Below, in pieces: positions 51,691 through 60,498 of a DNA stretch of 64,000 bases (position 1 is the first letter of the stretch; every line of letters starts with the position of its first letter). The notes beneath the pieces are model-generated. The model was not told where the DNA came from, ran no database searches, and saw nothing but the letters and a program-made list of their open reading frames with translations. Position numbers and translations under genes: made by a program. This stretch comes from Corynebacterium sp. (GTDB taxonomy: Bacteria; Actinomycetota; Actinomycetes; Mycobacteriales; Mycobacteriaceae): contig NZ_JALAGU010000026.1 in NCBI RefSeq assembly GCF_022712275.1, positions 114,845 through 178,844 on the forward strand. The letters run 5' to 3'.

Positions 51691-53453
51691 CCGCCTCCGT
51701 GTCTTCAGCGTCTTCAGCGTCTTCAGCGTCTTCAGCGTCTTCAGTCCCCGCCTACACCGGACGCGCCGGTGACCTGCGCTTCGGCCCGACCGTCGACATC
51801 GGGCCGGCCTCGCTCGACGTCCTGTTCGCACAGACTGCGGCAACCCACCCCGACGACCCCGCCGTCGTGGGCGACGGTGGTCCGCTGACCTTCGCCGAGC
51901 TCGACCGTCGCGCCACCGCCGTCGCCCGCTACCTGCGGGACCGCGGTGTGGGCACCGGCGACCGTGTCGCCGTTCTCGCCAACCGCTGCGGCTGGATGTC
52001 CGCCGTCGTCTCCGGCATCATCCGTGCCGGTGCGGTGTACGTCCCGGTGGACGCCTCCTATCCCGCCGAGCGGGTCGCCTTCATCTTCGGCGACTGTGAG
52101 CCGGCTGCGGCCTTCGCCCTCGGTGGGGCGTCCCTCCCGGCGGGCCTGGCCGACAAGCTGGCGAAGTCCGGCATCGTCACCGCGACGATCACCGACGACT
52201 CGCCGCTGGGTCGCGCGATCCTCGACGGTTCCGCCGACCCGACCTGGGCCACCGCCGGCCCGTTCAGCCAGACCGAGCAGTCCCGCCCGGTGCGCGGTGA
52301 AGACCCCTGCTACATCATCTACACCTCGGGCACCACGGGGACGCCGAAGGGCGCGGTGAACACGCACATCGGCGTCACCGCCCACCTGCTGTGGATGGGC
52401 CGGGCCCTGACCTCCACGACGGAGGCCGGCGAGGCGTCCGCTCCGATCCGCATGCTGCAGAAGGCCCCGGTGAGCTTCGACGTGGGCGTCGCCGAGCTCA
52501 TCGGCCCGTTGGCCACCGGCGGCGTGGTCGTCGTCCCGGCGCCTGACTGGTGGCCCGGTGACGTCGACGCGTTGGTGAAGATGATCTCCGGCTACGACGT
52601 CACCGTCATGTCGATGGTCCCCTCGCTGATGCGCGTCATCTTCGACGTCCTCGACGACTTCGGCGTCCCGTTGAGCGCATTCAGCAATATCCGCCACATG
52701 ATCTTCGGCGGCGAGGCCGTGCCCGCGGACATCGTGCGCCGCTCCCGCGACGAGATCGGCTGCCGCGTGCACGGTCTCTACGGTCCGACCGAGGCGGCGA
52801 TGGACGTCACCTGGATCGAGTACACCGACGAACTGGTCAACGCCGCCGACTTCGACGACACCGCCAGCCTGCTCGGCCTGCCCGAGGACAACGTCGCCTG
52901 CTACGTCATCGCCGACGACGGCACAGAGGTTGACCCGGCCGGTGACGCCTGGGACACCCCCGGTGAGCTGTGCCTCGCCGGCCCGCAGGTGGGCCTGGGG
53001 TACCTCAACCGCGACGAGCTGACCACCGAGGTCTTCGTCGATTCGCTGTACCCCGAGGCCGACGGCGGACGCATGTACCGCACCGGCGACATCGTCTCCT
53101 GGACCGAGGTGGGGGGACGCCGCATCCTGAAGTTCCTGGGCCGCATCGGCGACCAGGTGAAGATCCGCGGCAACCGCGTGGAGCTCGGCGAGGTCGAGTC
53201 CCGCCTCCGGGATCTGCCGGGTGTGCGTCAGGCCGCCGCCGTCGCCACCGACGAGGGCGGCGCGCAGGTGCTCTACGCCGCCGTCATCGCCGACGAGGAC
53301 GCCGCGGATGCTCCCGACACCACCGCACTGGCCACCCAGCTCGCGCGCGAGGTGCCGGAGTACATGGTCCCCTCGAAGATCCTCGTGGTCGACAGCCTGC
53401 CGATGAACCACAACGGCAAGCTCGACCGGAAGGCTCTCGCGGAGCTGTTCTAG
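51687..53453 (+). CDS. Stand-alone NRPS adenylation enzyme
   Basis: A 588-residue amino-acid-activating A domain without its own carrier domain. Core motifs are YIIYTSGTTGTPKGAVNTH, FDVGVAELIGPL, YGPTEAAMD, YRTGDIVSW, FLGRIGDQVKIRGNRVELGE and NGKLDRKAL. My hand reading of specificity positions gives D-V-A-S-I-G-L-M-D, which I cannot assign safely. The N-terminus carries five Ser-Ser-Ala repeats encoded by a 9-bp DNA repeat. It is co-translated with the N-hydroxylase (GTGA). Because the NRPS at 53788 has a second carrier domain without an A domain, this enzyme probably loads it in trans. Confidence 0.87.
   Translation: MTASVSSASSASSASSASSVPAYTGRAGDLRFGPTVDIGPASLDVLFAQTAATHPDDPAVVGDGGPLTFAELDRRATAVARYLRDRGVGTGDRVAVLANRCGWMSAVVSGIIRAGAVYVPVDASYPAERVAFIFGDCEPAAAFALGGASLPAGLADKLAKSGIVTATITDDSPLGRAILDGSADPTWATAGPFSQTEQSRPVRGEDPCYIIYTSGTTGTPKGAVNTHIGVTAHLLWMGRALTSTTEAGEASAPIRMLQKAPVSFDVGVAELIGPLATGGVVVVPAPDWWPGDVDALVKMISGYDVTVMSMVPSLMRVIFDVLDDFGVPLSAFSNIRHMIFGGEAVPADIVRRSRDEIGCRVHGLYGPTEAAMDVTWIEYTDELVNAADFDDTASLLGLPEDNVACYVIADDGTEVDPAGDAWDTPGELCLAGPQVGLGYLNRDELTTEVFVDSLYPEADGGRMYRTGDIVSWTEVGGRRILKFLGRIGDQVKIRGNRVELGEVESRLRDLPGVRQAAAVATDEGGAQVLYAAVIADEDAADAPDTTALATQLAREVPEYMVPSKILVVDSLPMNHNGKLDRKALAELF
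51701..51745. repeat. 9-bp tandem repeat in the adenylation gene
   Basis: Five copies of GTCTTCAGC (the last GTCTTCAGT), coding Ser-Ser-Ala repeats at the N-terminus. The unit is a close variant of the GTCCTCAGT repeat in moeA on the same strand. Confidence 0.88.
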
Positions 53454-53701
53454 TTCTCCCCGAGATCCTCGAGGAGTTCACGCCAGGCGGTCAACGAGCT
53501 GTCCTCGGCGAGGTCGGCGAAGTCGGCCTGGTAACCGGCATCCCGCAGGAAGCTGACGACCTCGACGAGGCGGACCGAGTCCAGACCCTGGTCCATGAGC
53601 TCCTCGTCCTCGTCCAGGTCGCCGACCTCGATGTTCATCAGCGTGGCGACCTTCACCCGGAGGGACGCCATGAGGTCGTCAAGAGTGCCCTGCTCTGTCA
53701 T
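53450..53701 (-). CDS. Stand-alone aryl/peptidyl carrier protein
   Basis: An 83-residue acidic four-helix carrier protein; the phosphopantetheine Ser is in LMDQGLDSVRLVEVVSF. The DQGLDS-(I/V)-R-L wording is that of aryl carrier proteins (EntB/DhbB C-terminal domain), not typical PCPs (GGHSL). It would carry the aryl acid activated by the ligase at 60495 and present it to the first C domain of the NRPS. It is encoded on the opposite strand, wedged between the two NRPS genes; its stop overlaps that of the adenylation gene by four bases. Confidence 0.87.
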   Translation of the reverse strand: MTEQGTLDDLMASLRVKVATLMNIEVGDLDEDEELMDQGLDSVRLVEVVSFLRDAGYQADFADLAEDSSLTAWRELLEDLGEN

Positions 53702-53751
53702 ATTTCACCTTTCCTTGTGCGGTTGTTCCGCGCGGACTCTACCACCCCGGC

Positions 53752-53770
53752 TTAACTGAGCCTCACCAGA
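53752..53770. promoter_or_regulatory. Candidate DtxR box between the carrier-protein and NRPS genes
   Basis: TTAACTGAGCCTCACCAGA matches the DtxR consensus at about 13 of 19 positions and lies 18 bases before the NRPS start, in the 86-bp divergent gap. It could control both genes. Confidence 0.5.
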
Positions 53771-53787
53771 CCTGAAAGGTCATTGTC

Positions 53788-56700
53788 TTGTCCCTGCTCG
53801 ACCTCGGTGCCGCCCAGCGCGGCATCTGGAACGCCCAGCTCCTCGACCCGACGTCCCCCTACTACGTCGTCGGCGAGGTCCTGGAACTCGACGGTCTGGC
53901 CTCCGGCGCGGACGGGGAGAGCCCCGTCGACCTGCTCGCCGAAGCCGTCCGGCTGACCGTAGACGAGTCCGAGACCCTGCGACTGCGCTTCACCGACACC
54001 GCCGACGGTCCCCGGCAGTTCGTCGACGACACCCCGGCGTCCCGCCCGGAGATCCGTGACCTCTCCAGCGCGCCGGACCCGGTGCTGCTGGCCCACGCGG
54101 TCATCGACGCGGAGAAGGCGTCCTGCGGTGAGCGCTGGCGCACCATGACCGACGGTGATCTGCACCGCTACCTGATCCTCGACCTGGGTTCCGATGACGC
54201 CGGGCTGCGTCGGGTGTGGTGCGTGCAGCTGTACCACCACATCATCGTCGACGGGTACAGCGCCGCGCTGCTCACCCGCCGCACCGCCGCGCACTACACC
54301 GAACTCGCGGGGGGACGCGCCGCCCGGCGCACCAGGTTCGCCCCGATCGCCGAGATCGTCGAAGCCGACCTGGCCTACGCCGCGGCGGACAGGGATACAG
54401 ACCGCGCGTTCTGGCACGACTACCTCACCCCCGCCCCGGACACCACCGGCCGCGAGGACCATGTCCACGGTGCGGGCACGACCTCGATCACCACGACAGT
54501 ACGTCTCTCCGCCGGGGAGATGACCGACCTGCGGGCACGTGCCGAGGACGCCGGCCTGGTCTGGTCGGACCTGGTCATGGCGGCCTACGGTGCCTGGCTG
54601 CGCAAGTTCGGGTTCACCGGTACCCGGGTCGACGGTTCGCAGGAGGCCCTGCTGGCGATGCCGATGATGGCCCGGACCTCGGGCCCGCTGCGCCGCACCC
54701 CGGCGATGCTGGTGAACATGCTGCCGCTGCGTTTCCCGGTGGCCGGCACCGACACTCTGGAGCAGGTCGCCGCCGCGGCACACTCCGCCCTTGACGAGGT
54801 CCGTTCCCACCAGCGCTACCCCGGCTCCGAACTGGCCCGCGACCTGCGTGGTACCGGTGGCCCGGCGGTGTTGCACGGCATCGGTCTGAACCTCAAGACC
54901 TTCGACTTCTCCCTTGATTTCGCCGGCACCGTCGGTGTTCTCCGCAATGTCGCCGGTGGCCCGCCGGAGGACCTCGTCCTCGTGGTCACCCCGGCCGCCG
55001 ACGGTGGCGTCGACCTCGGTTTCGAGACCGACCCGTTGAGCGTCCCCGCGGCGACCGCCCGGCAGCGACTCGAGGACATCCGTGCCTTCCTCACCTGCTC
55101 CGGCCCGCTGGCCGATGTCCGCCTGCGGGACGCCACCTTCCGTGCCACCGTCGCCGCGGACCGGGCCGGGGAGCCCCTGCCCGAGGTCGTCCCCACCCTC
55201 GACGAACTCGTCGACCGGCTCGGAGTCCGTTCCTCCGGTGAGAGCGCCTGGGAGACCGCGGACGCTCCCCTGCTCGTCAGTGACGACGCCACGGTCTCGC
55301 TCACTGCCGCCGAGGTCCACCGGCAGGTCGCGGACCTGGTCACTGAGCTGTCCGGTGCCGGTGACGATGGCTCGGTCATCGCCCTCGACCTGCCGAAGGG
55401 ACCGGACCTCGCCGTCGCAGTCCTGGCCGTGTGGCGCGCCCACCGCGCCTTCGTCGTCCTCGACCGCGAGCACCCGGCGGCGCGTCGGACACAGATCCTC
55501 GGTGACTCCGGTGCCGTCGCGGTCCTCGACGAGAACGGCCTGCGCACCACTGACACGGACAGCACCGCAGCGGCCCTCCCCGACCTGGCCTATCTCCTCT
55601 ACACCTCGGGTACCACCGGCACCCCGAAGGGCGTGGAGATCACCCGGTCCGCCGTGGAGTCCCTGCTCGCCGGGCACGCCGCCGAGCTCTGGCCGGACGC
55701 CTGGTCACGCTCCACCGACGGTCGCCTCCATGTCGCGCACACGGCGTCCTTCTCCTTCGACGCCGCACTGGACCAGCTCGCCTGGATCTTCACCGGTGCC
55801 ACCGTGCACCTCTACGACCACGGCACCGTCGGTGATCCGGCCGCGGTGCGTACCGTGCTGCAGCGCGACCGGATCTCCGTGCTCGACGCCACCCCCTCGC
55901 TCGCCGGTGCACTCATCGACTCCGGTGCGCTCCACGATTCCGCGGTGAGCACCGTCATCCTCGGTGGTGAGGCGATACCGGCGTCCCTGTGGGACCGGCT
56001 CGCAGCGTCGCGTATCTCTGCATGGAACGTCTACGGACCGACCGAGACCACGGTGGACGCCCTCACCGCGCGCGTGACGCCGGGACCGGTCACCATCGGT
56101 CGTGCCGTGCCGGGCATGACCGCGCTGATCCTGGACACCGACGGTGAACCCGTGCCGGACAACGAGGTCGGCGAGCTCGTCCTCGCCGGGCCGCAGGTGG
56201 CGCCGGGCTACCGCGGTCGCCCGGAGCAGACCGCCGAGGTCTTCGGTGAGATCGACGGGAGCGACGGGAGCATCCGCAGCTACCGTACCGGAGACCTGGT
56301 GCGGTGGATGCCCGGACGCGGCACCCTGTTCCTCGGCCGTGCCGACGACCAACTGGAGATCCGCGGCCACCGTGTCGAACCCGGCGAGGTCGAGGCCGCA
56401 CTGCTCGCCCTGCCCGAGATCACCGGTGCCGCCGTCGGTACCTTCGGGGCGCCCGGCGCGCTGAAACTCATCGCCCATGTGTCGCTGACTGAGGCGGCTG
56501 CCGCCCGGGTCCCGGCCTTCGATGTGCGGGCCGCGGTCGCGGAGACGGTGCCCGGACACCTCGTGCCGACCCGGGTGCAGGTCCATGACCGGCTGCCGCT
56601 GACCGTCGGCGGCAAGATCGACCGCCGTGCCCTCGCGGAAAAGGTGAACGTCACCCCAAATGTCGCCCCGGGTGGCAGATTCCCGGAGAGGGCGGCAGAG

Positions 56701-59700
56701 GAAGATTCAGTGAACCCCCGGAGCGCCGCCGAACTGGTCCTCGCCGACGTCCTTGCCGGGATTCTCGGCCTCGACTCCGGTGACCTGCTGCCCCTGGACC
56801 GGGACTTCATCAGTCTCGGTGGCGACAGCATCGGTGCTCTCACCGCCGCCGGGCGCCTGCGCCACCGTGGCTACGGCATCGCCGCGAAGGACCTGCTCGC
56901 CGGGACGGAACTGGCCGATGTCGCCGCCGCAGCCGAGCGGGTCACCCCGGACACCGGACGCGGGGCAGCGCAGGAGGACGGCGCTGCACCCGGCACCACC
57001 ACCGGCACCGGCACCGGCACCGGTGCAGACACCCTCTACGCCACCGGCGCCTTCCCCACGACAGCCGTGCCTGCCCGAGCAGCTCTGACCGGTACGGTCT
57101 CCGCCCCCGGAGTCGACCGCGACCGCCTGCTCACCGCCGTCACCACGATGATGACCACCCACGGTGCACTGCGCGCCGTCCTCGACCTCACCGCCGACAC
57201 CCCGCAGATCATCGTCCCGCGTACCCCGCTGGTCGACCCGGCCGAGGTCATCCTGGAGACGACCGCCGACACCGCCACGCCTGCCGGCCTCGCCCCGCAG
57301 CGCGGCCTCGTCTGGCGCGTCACCATCCCCGACGACAACGGCGACCTGCAGGTCACCGTGCACCGCAGCGTCCTCGACCCGGACAGTACCGCCACCTTCC
57401 TCGCGGAACTGGACCGTGCCCTGGCCGGCCGCCCGCTATGTCCTGCCGCCGGGTCGTGGCGCGCCGCCGCACTGGCCGACACCACCACCGGACCCGACCT
57501 CGTCGCCGACGAGACACAGGAACCGGCACAGGAGTCGGCACAGCAGCCCACCCTGCTCGAGGTGCCCGACCGCGAAGCACTGTTCTCCCTGCTCCCCGAG
57601 CTGTTCCACACCACCCCGGAGGTCGTGGTCACGGCCGCAGCGGCACTCGCGACCGGGCAGGCCGTCGGTATGCGCCTCCGCACCACCGACACGCAGGTCC
57701 TCGGCAACCTCGCCCACACCACCACCCTGCCGGCGCTCACCGGCACGCCCCGCGAGGTCCTGCTGCAGGTCAAGGAGGCACCCGAGAGTGTCGCGACCCC
57801 TGCACTGACGGTCGGGCCGGTGTCCTCTCCGATGCTGCCGACCGGGCCGACGCTGCTCACCGCCGGTGCCCCGCACCTGCTCGTCAGCCCGGAGGACGCG
57901 CGGCTCTACAACGGCACCCCGGAACTCGCCGCGCAGCTCACCGAGGCACTGACCGCCCTGGCCGTGCTCGCCCGGACCACCGACGGTGGGGCCGCCCCTT
58001 CCGACCTGGCCGTCGAAGTCAGCCAGGCGCAGATCGACATCTGGGAACAGCGCCACGGCCCGCTCGCCGACGTGTGGCCGGTCTCCCCGCTGCAGGAAGG
58101 CCTGCTCTACCACGCACTCAGCGGCGGGTCGGGCTACGTCCTCTCCGCCGGCATCGATCTGCGCGGACCAGTCGACGCCGACCGCCTCCACCGGGCCTTC
58201 CGCTCCACCCTCGGGCGCCACGATCTGCTCCGCGCCCGCTTCGACGGTGAGAGCCTCGACGAACCCGTGCAGCTGATCCCCCGTGGCGTCGAGCTGCCGT
58301 GGCGCACCGTCGACCTCCGCTACCTCCCGGCGGACGCCGCCACCGCGGCCGCCGACGACCGGCTGCGCGCCATGGCGTCCCGGCGCATCGACCTGACGGC
58401 CGGCCCGCTCGTCGCCGCCGAGCTCGTCCTGCTGCCGGGAACCGGGGAAGCGGACACGGTGTCCGCCCGCCTGGTCCTCGGCAACCACCACCTTCTCACC
58501 GACGGCTGGTCCACCCCGGTCATGCTGCGTGACCTGCTCAGCATCTACCACGGGGACGCCCTGCCTTCCGCCGCCCCCTACTCCGACTACCTCACCTGGC
58601 TCGCCGACCGCGATGCCTCGGGTGCCACCGACGCCGACGACGACGCCTGGCGTGAGCGACTGGGCACCACCACCGGCACCGTCAACGGCACGATCATCCA
58701 CGACCTCGCCCCGGTCACGCCCGAGGACCTGGAGCGCACCGGTGAGGTGACCCGGGAAACCGTCGATGAGCTGACGGTCCCGGACTCGCTGGCCCAGCGT
58801 GCCCGCGCCGCCGGCGTCACCGGGAACACCCTGCTGCAGGCTGCCTGGTCACTGACCCTCGCTGCGCTGACCGGCCGGGAGGACGTCATCTTCGGGACGA
58901 CGGTCTCGGGGCGTCCGACCGAACTGCCCGGCATCGAGCAGACCGTCGGGCTGTTCATCAACACCCTGCCTGCCCGCGTCACCCTCGACGCCGCAACCCG
59001 CGCCGGCACCGTCACCGACCTGCTGCGCACCATCGGACGTACCCAGGCCGCGATGACCGCCCACGAGTCCACCCCGCTGATCCGTGTGGAGCAACTCGCC
59101 GGCGGCGGGGCGTTGTTCGACACGCTCGTCGTCTTCGACAACTTCCCCTCACTGCCCGCCACTCCCCTCACCGGCGACCGGATCGGTGTAGCGGAGGTGC
59201 ACGTCGACGGCATGACCAGCTTCCCACTGTCCTGTGTCGCACCGCCGACCGACCCGGGCGAGCCGATGCGCGTCGTCCTCGCGCACCGCCCCGACCTGGT
59301 GGACGCCGCCTTCGTCACCCTCGCGCGCGACACCCTCACCCGGGTCCTCGACGCCCTGGTCGGGGATCCGACCGTGGACGAGGTGCTGAGCGGACTGCCC
59401 CGTTGGGAGGGCACCTGCACCGGAAAAGGCGCCACGCCGGTCGCCCAGGCTGCTCAGCCCGCTCAGACCGCTGCACCGGCTGAACCCGCCCGGCCGACCC
59501 CGACCAATCCCGACCTGGGCCCCGCCGAGGTCACCGCGACCGTCGCCGGCGTCATGGCGTCCCTGCTGAAGACGGACCACGTGGGCGACCACGACAACTT
59601 CTTCGACATCGGCGGCCACTCCCTGCTCGCCATGCGACTGCTCGGCCGGCTGCGTCGCGAGGGGCTCGACGAGGTCACCATCCAGGACATCGTCGAGACC

Positions 59701-60498
59701 GGCTCCCCCGCCGCCCTGGCCGCACGGCTGACCGGTGGCGGATCGAGCCAGATCCTGCCGCTGGGCCCCGGCGCCCAGTCACCCGTCTTCGCCGTGCACC
59801 CCGGCGGTGGGTTCGCCCTGCCGTTCCGTGGCCTCGCCGACCGCCTCTCCGCGCACGACATCCCGGTCACCGGCCTGCAGCTCCCGGACCCGCACCCGGC
59901 GGTCACCGACCTGACGGAGCTCGCCGTCGGCTACGTCGACTCCGTCCAGCAGGTCCAGGCACACGGCCCCTACCGGCTTCTCGGATACTCCTTCGGCGGC
60001 GTCCTCGCGCAGGCCATGACCGCCGAACTGCTGCGCCGCGGTGAAGAGGTCTCCTGGCTCGGCATCATGGACGCCTACCCCGCAGGAGCCGGCCCCGTGC
60101 CTGAGTCACCTGCCGAGACCCCTGAGCTCACCGCCACGCAGATCGCCGCCGTCGCCGGAGTCCCTGACATCGACGACATGCCCGGTGGCGCCGAGGCCGC
60201 CGAGATGATGGCACGCACCCTGGGCACCAACCTCGCCTACTGCGACGGCCTGCTGCGCACCGCCGCCCCGGTGGACCTCACCGCCTTCGGTGGCGAGACC
60301 CAGCTCATCGTCGCGACAACGGCCGATGAGCGGGTCGCCGACCTGCAGGGGCACCGCGGGTGGGACCCCGCTTCCGCCTGGGCCGGCGTCCTCCCCCGCA
60401 CGCCCCGCACCCTCACCCTCGACCTCACCCATGCCGGTCTCGCCACCGACGCCGGCTGGGACGCGATCACCCCTGCCATTCTGGAAGGACTGCAGTGA
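53788..60498 (+). CDS. Siderophore NRPS, C-A-T-(degenerate E)-C-T-TE
   Basis: A 2236-residue multidomain synthetase. C1 (1-~430): HHIIVDG at 150-156. A (~470-950): YLLYTSGTTGTPKG near 602, FSFDAALDQL, YGPTETTVDA, KIDRRAL. T1: LGGDSI with Ser1014. Residues ~1060-1400 look like an epimerisation-type domain whose HHxxxD reads HRSVLD (1192-1197), probably inactive. C2 (~1410-1860): NHHLLTDG, His1567/His1568/Asp1572. T2: IGGHSL with Ser1945, without its own A domain. TE: GYSFGG with Ser2068 and His2215. C1 at the very N-terminus would take the aryl acid from the free carrier protein. Start is TTG at 53788 behind AAAGG. Hand-read A-domain code D-A-D-D-I-G-V-V-D; substrate not assigned. Confidence 0.92.
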   Translation: MSLLDLGAAQRGIWNAQLLDPTSPYYVVGEVLELDGLASGADGESPVDLLAEAVRLTVDESETLRLRFTDTADGPRQFVDDTPASRPEIRDLSSAPDPVLLAHAVIDAEKASCGERWRTMTDGDLHRYLILDLGSDDAGLRRVWCVQLYHHIIVDGYSAALLTRRTAAHYTELAGGRAARRTRFAPIAEIVEADLAYAAADRDTDRAFWHDYLTPAPDTTGREDHVHGAGTTSITTTVRLSAGEMTDLRARAEDAGLVWSDLVMAAYGAWLRKFGFTGTRVDGSQEALLAMPMMARTSGPLRRTPAMLVNMLPLRFPVAGTDTLEQVAAAAHSALDEVRSHQRYPGSELARDLRGTGGPAVLHGIGLNLKTFDFSLDFAGTVGVLRNVAGGPPEDLVLVVTPAADGGVDLGFETDPLSVPAATARQRLEDIRAFLTCSGPLADVRLRDATFRATVAADRAGEPLPEVVPTLDELVDRLGVRSSGESAWETADAPLLVSDDATVSLTAAEVHRQVADLVTELSGAGDDGSVIALDLPKGPDLAVAVLAVWRAHRAFVVLDREHPAARRTQILGDSGAVAVLDENGLRTTDTDSTAAALPDLAYLLYTSGTTGTPKGVEITRSAVESLLAGHAAELWPDAWSRSTDGRLHVAHTASFSFDAALDQLAWIFTGATVHLYDHGTVGDPAAVRTVLQRDRISVLDATPSLAGALIDSGALHDSAVSTVILGGEAIPASLWDRLAASRISAWNVYGPTETTVDALTARVTPGPVTIGRAVPGMTALILDTDGEPVPDNEVGELVLAGPQVAPGYRGRPEQTAEVFGEIDGSDGSIRSYRTGDLVRWMPGRGTLFLGRADDQLEIRGHRVEPGEVEAALLALPEITGAAVGTFGAPGALKLIAHVSLTEAAAARVPAFDVRAAVAETVPGHLVPTRVQVHDRLPLTVGGKIDRRALAEKVNVTPNVAPGGRFPERAAEEDSVNPRSAAELVLADVLAGILGLDSGDLLPLDRDFISLGGDSIGALTAAGRLRHRGYGIAAKDLLAGTELADVAAAAERVTPDTGRGAAQEDGAAPGTTTGTGTGTGADTLYATGAFPTTAVPARAALTGTVSAPGVDRDRLLTAVTTMMTTHGALRAVLDLTADTPQIIVPRTPLVDPAEVILETTADTATPAGLAPQRGLVWRVTIPDDNGDLQVTVHRSVLDPDSTATFLAELDRALAGRPLCPAAGSWRAAALADTTTGPDLVADETQEPAQESAQQPTLLEVPDREALFSLLPELFHTTPEVVVTAAAALATGQAVGMRLRTTDTQVLGNLAHTTTLPALTGTPREVLLQVKEAPESVATPALTVGPVSSPMLPTGPTLLTAGAPHLLVSPEDARLYNGTPELAAQLTEALTALAVLARTTDGGAAPSDLAVEVSQAQIDIWEQRHGPLADVWPVSPLQEGLLYHALSGGSGYVLSAGIDLRGPVDADRLHRAFRSTLGRHDLLRARFDGESLDEPVQLIPRGVELPWRTVDLRYLPADAATAAADDRLRAMASRRIDLTAGPLVAAELVLLPGTGEADTVSARLVLGNHHLLTDGWSTPVMLRDLLSIYHGDALPSAAPYSDYLTWLADRDASGATDADDDAWRERLGTTTGTVNGTIIHDLAPVTPEDLERTGEVTRETVDELTVPDSLAQRARAAGVTGNTLLQAAWSLTLAALTGREDVIFGTTVSGRPTELPGIEQTVGLFINTLPARVTLDAATRAGTVTDLLRTIGRTQAAMTAHESTPLIRVEQLAGGGALFDTLVVFDNFPSLPATPLTGDRIGVAEVHVDGMTSFPLSCVAPPTDPGEPMRVVLAHRPDLVDAAFVTLARDTLTRVLDALVGDPTVDEVLSGLPRWEGTCTGKGATPVAQAAQPAQTAAPAEPARPTPTNPDLGPAEVTATVAGVMASLLKTDHVGDHDNFFDIGGHSLLAMRLLGRLRREGLDEVTIQDIVETGSPAALAARLTGGGSSQILPLGPGAQSPVFAVHPGGGFALPFRGLADRLSAHDIPVTGLQLPDPHPAVTDLTELAVGYVDSVQQVQAHGPYRLLGYSFGGVLAQAMTAELLRRGEEVSWLGIMDAYPAGAGPVPESPAETPELTATQIAAVAGVPDIDDMPGGAEAAEMMARTLGTNLAYCDGLLRTAAPVDLTAFGGETQLIVATTADERVADLQGHRGWDPASAWAGVLPRTPRTLTLDLTHAGLATDAGWDAITPAILEGLQ

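Noticed and set aside
53752..55677. Minus-strand frame of 641 codons over the NRPS
   Set aside because: It lies opposite well-defined C and A domain motifs and has no recognisable domain.
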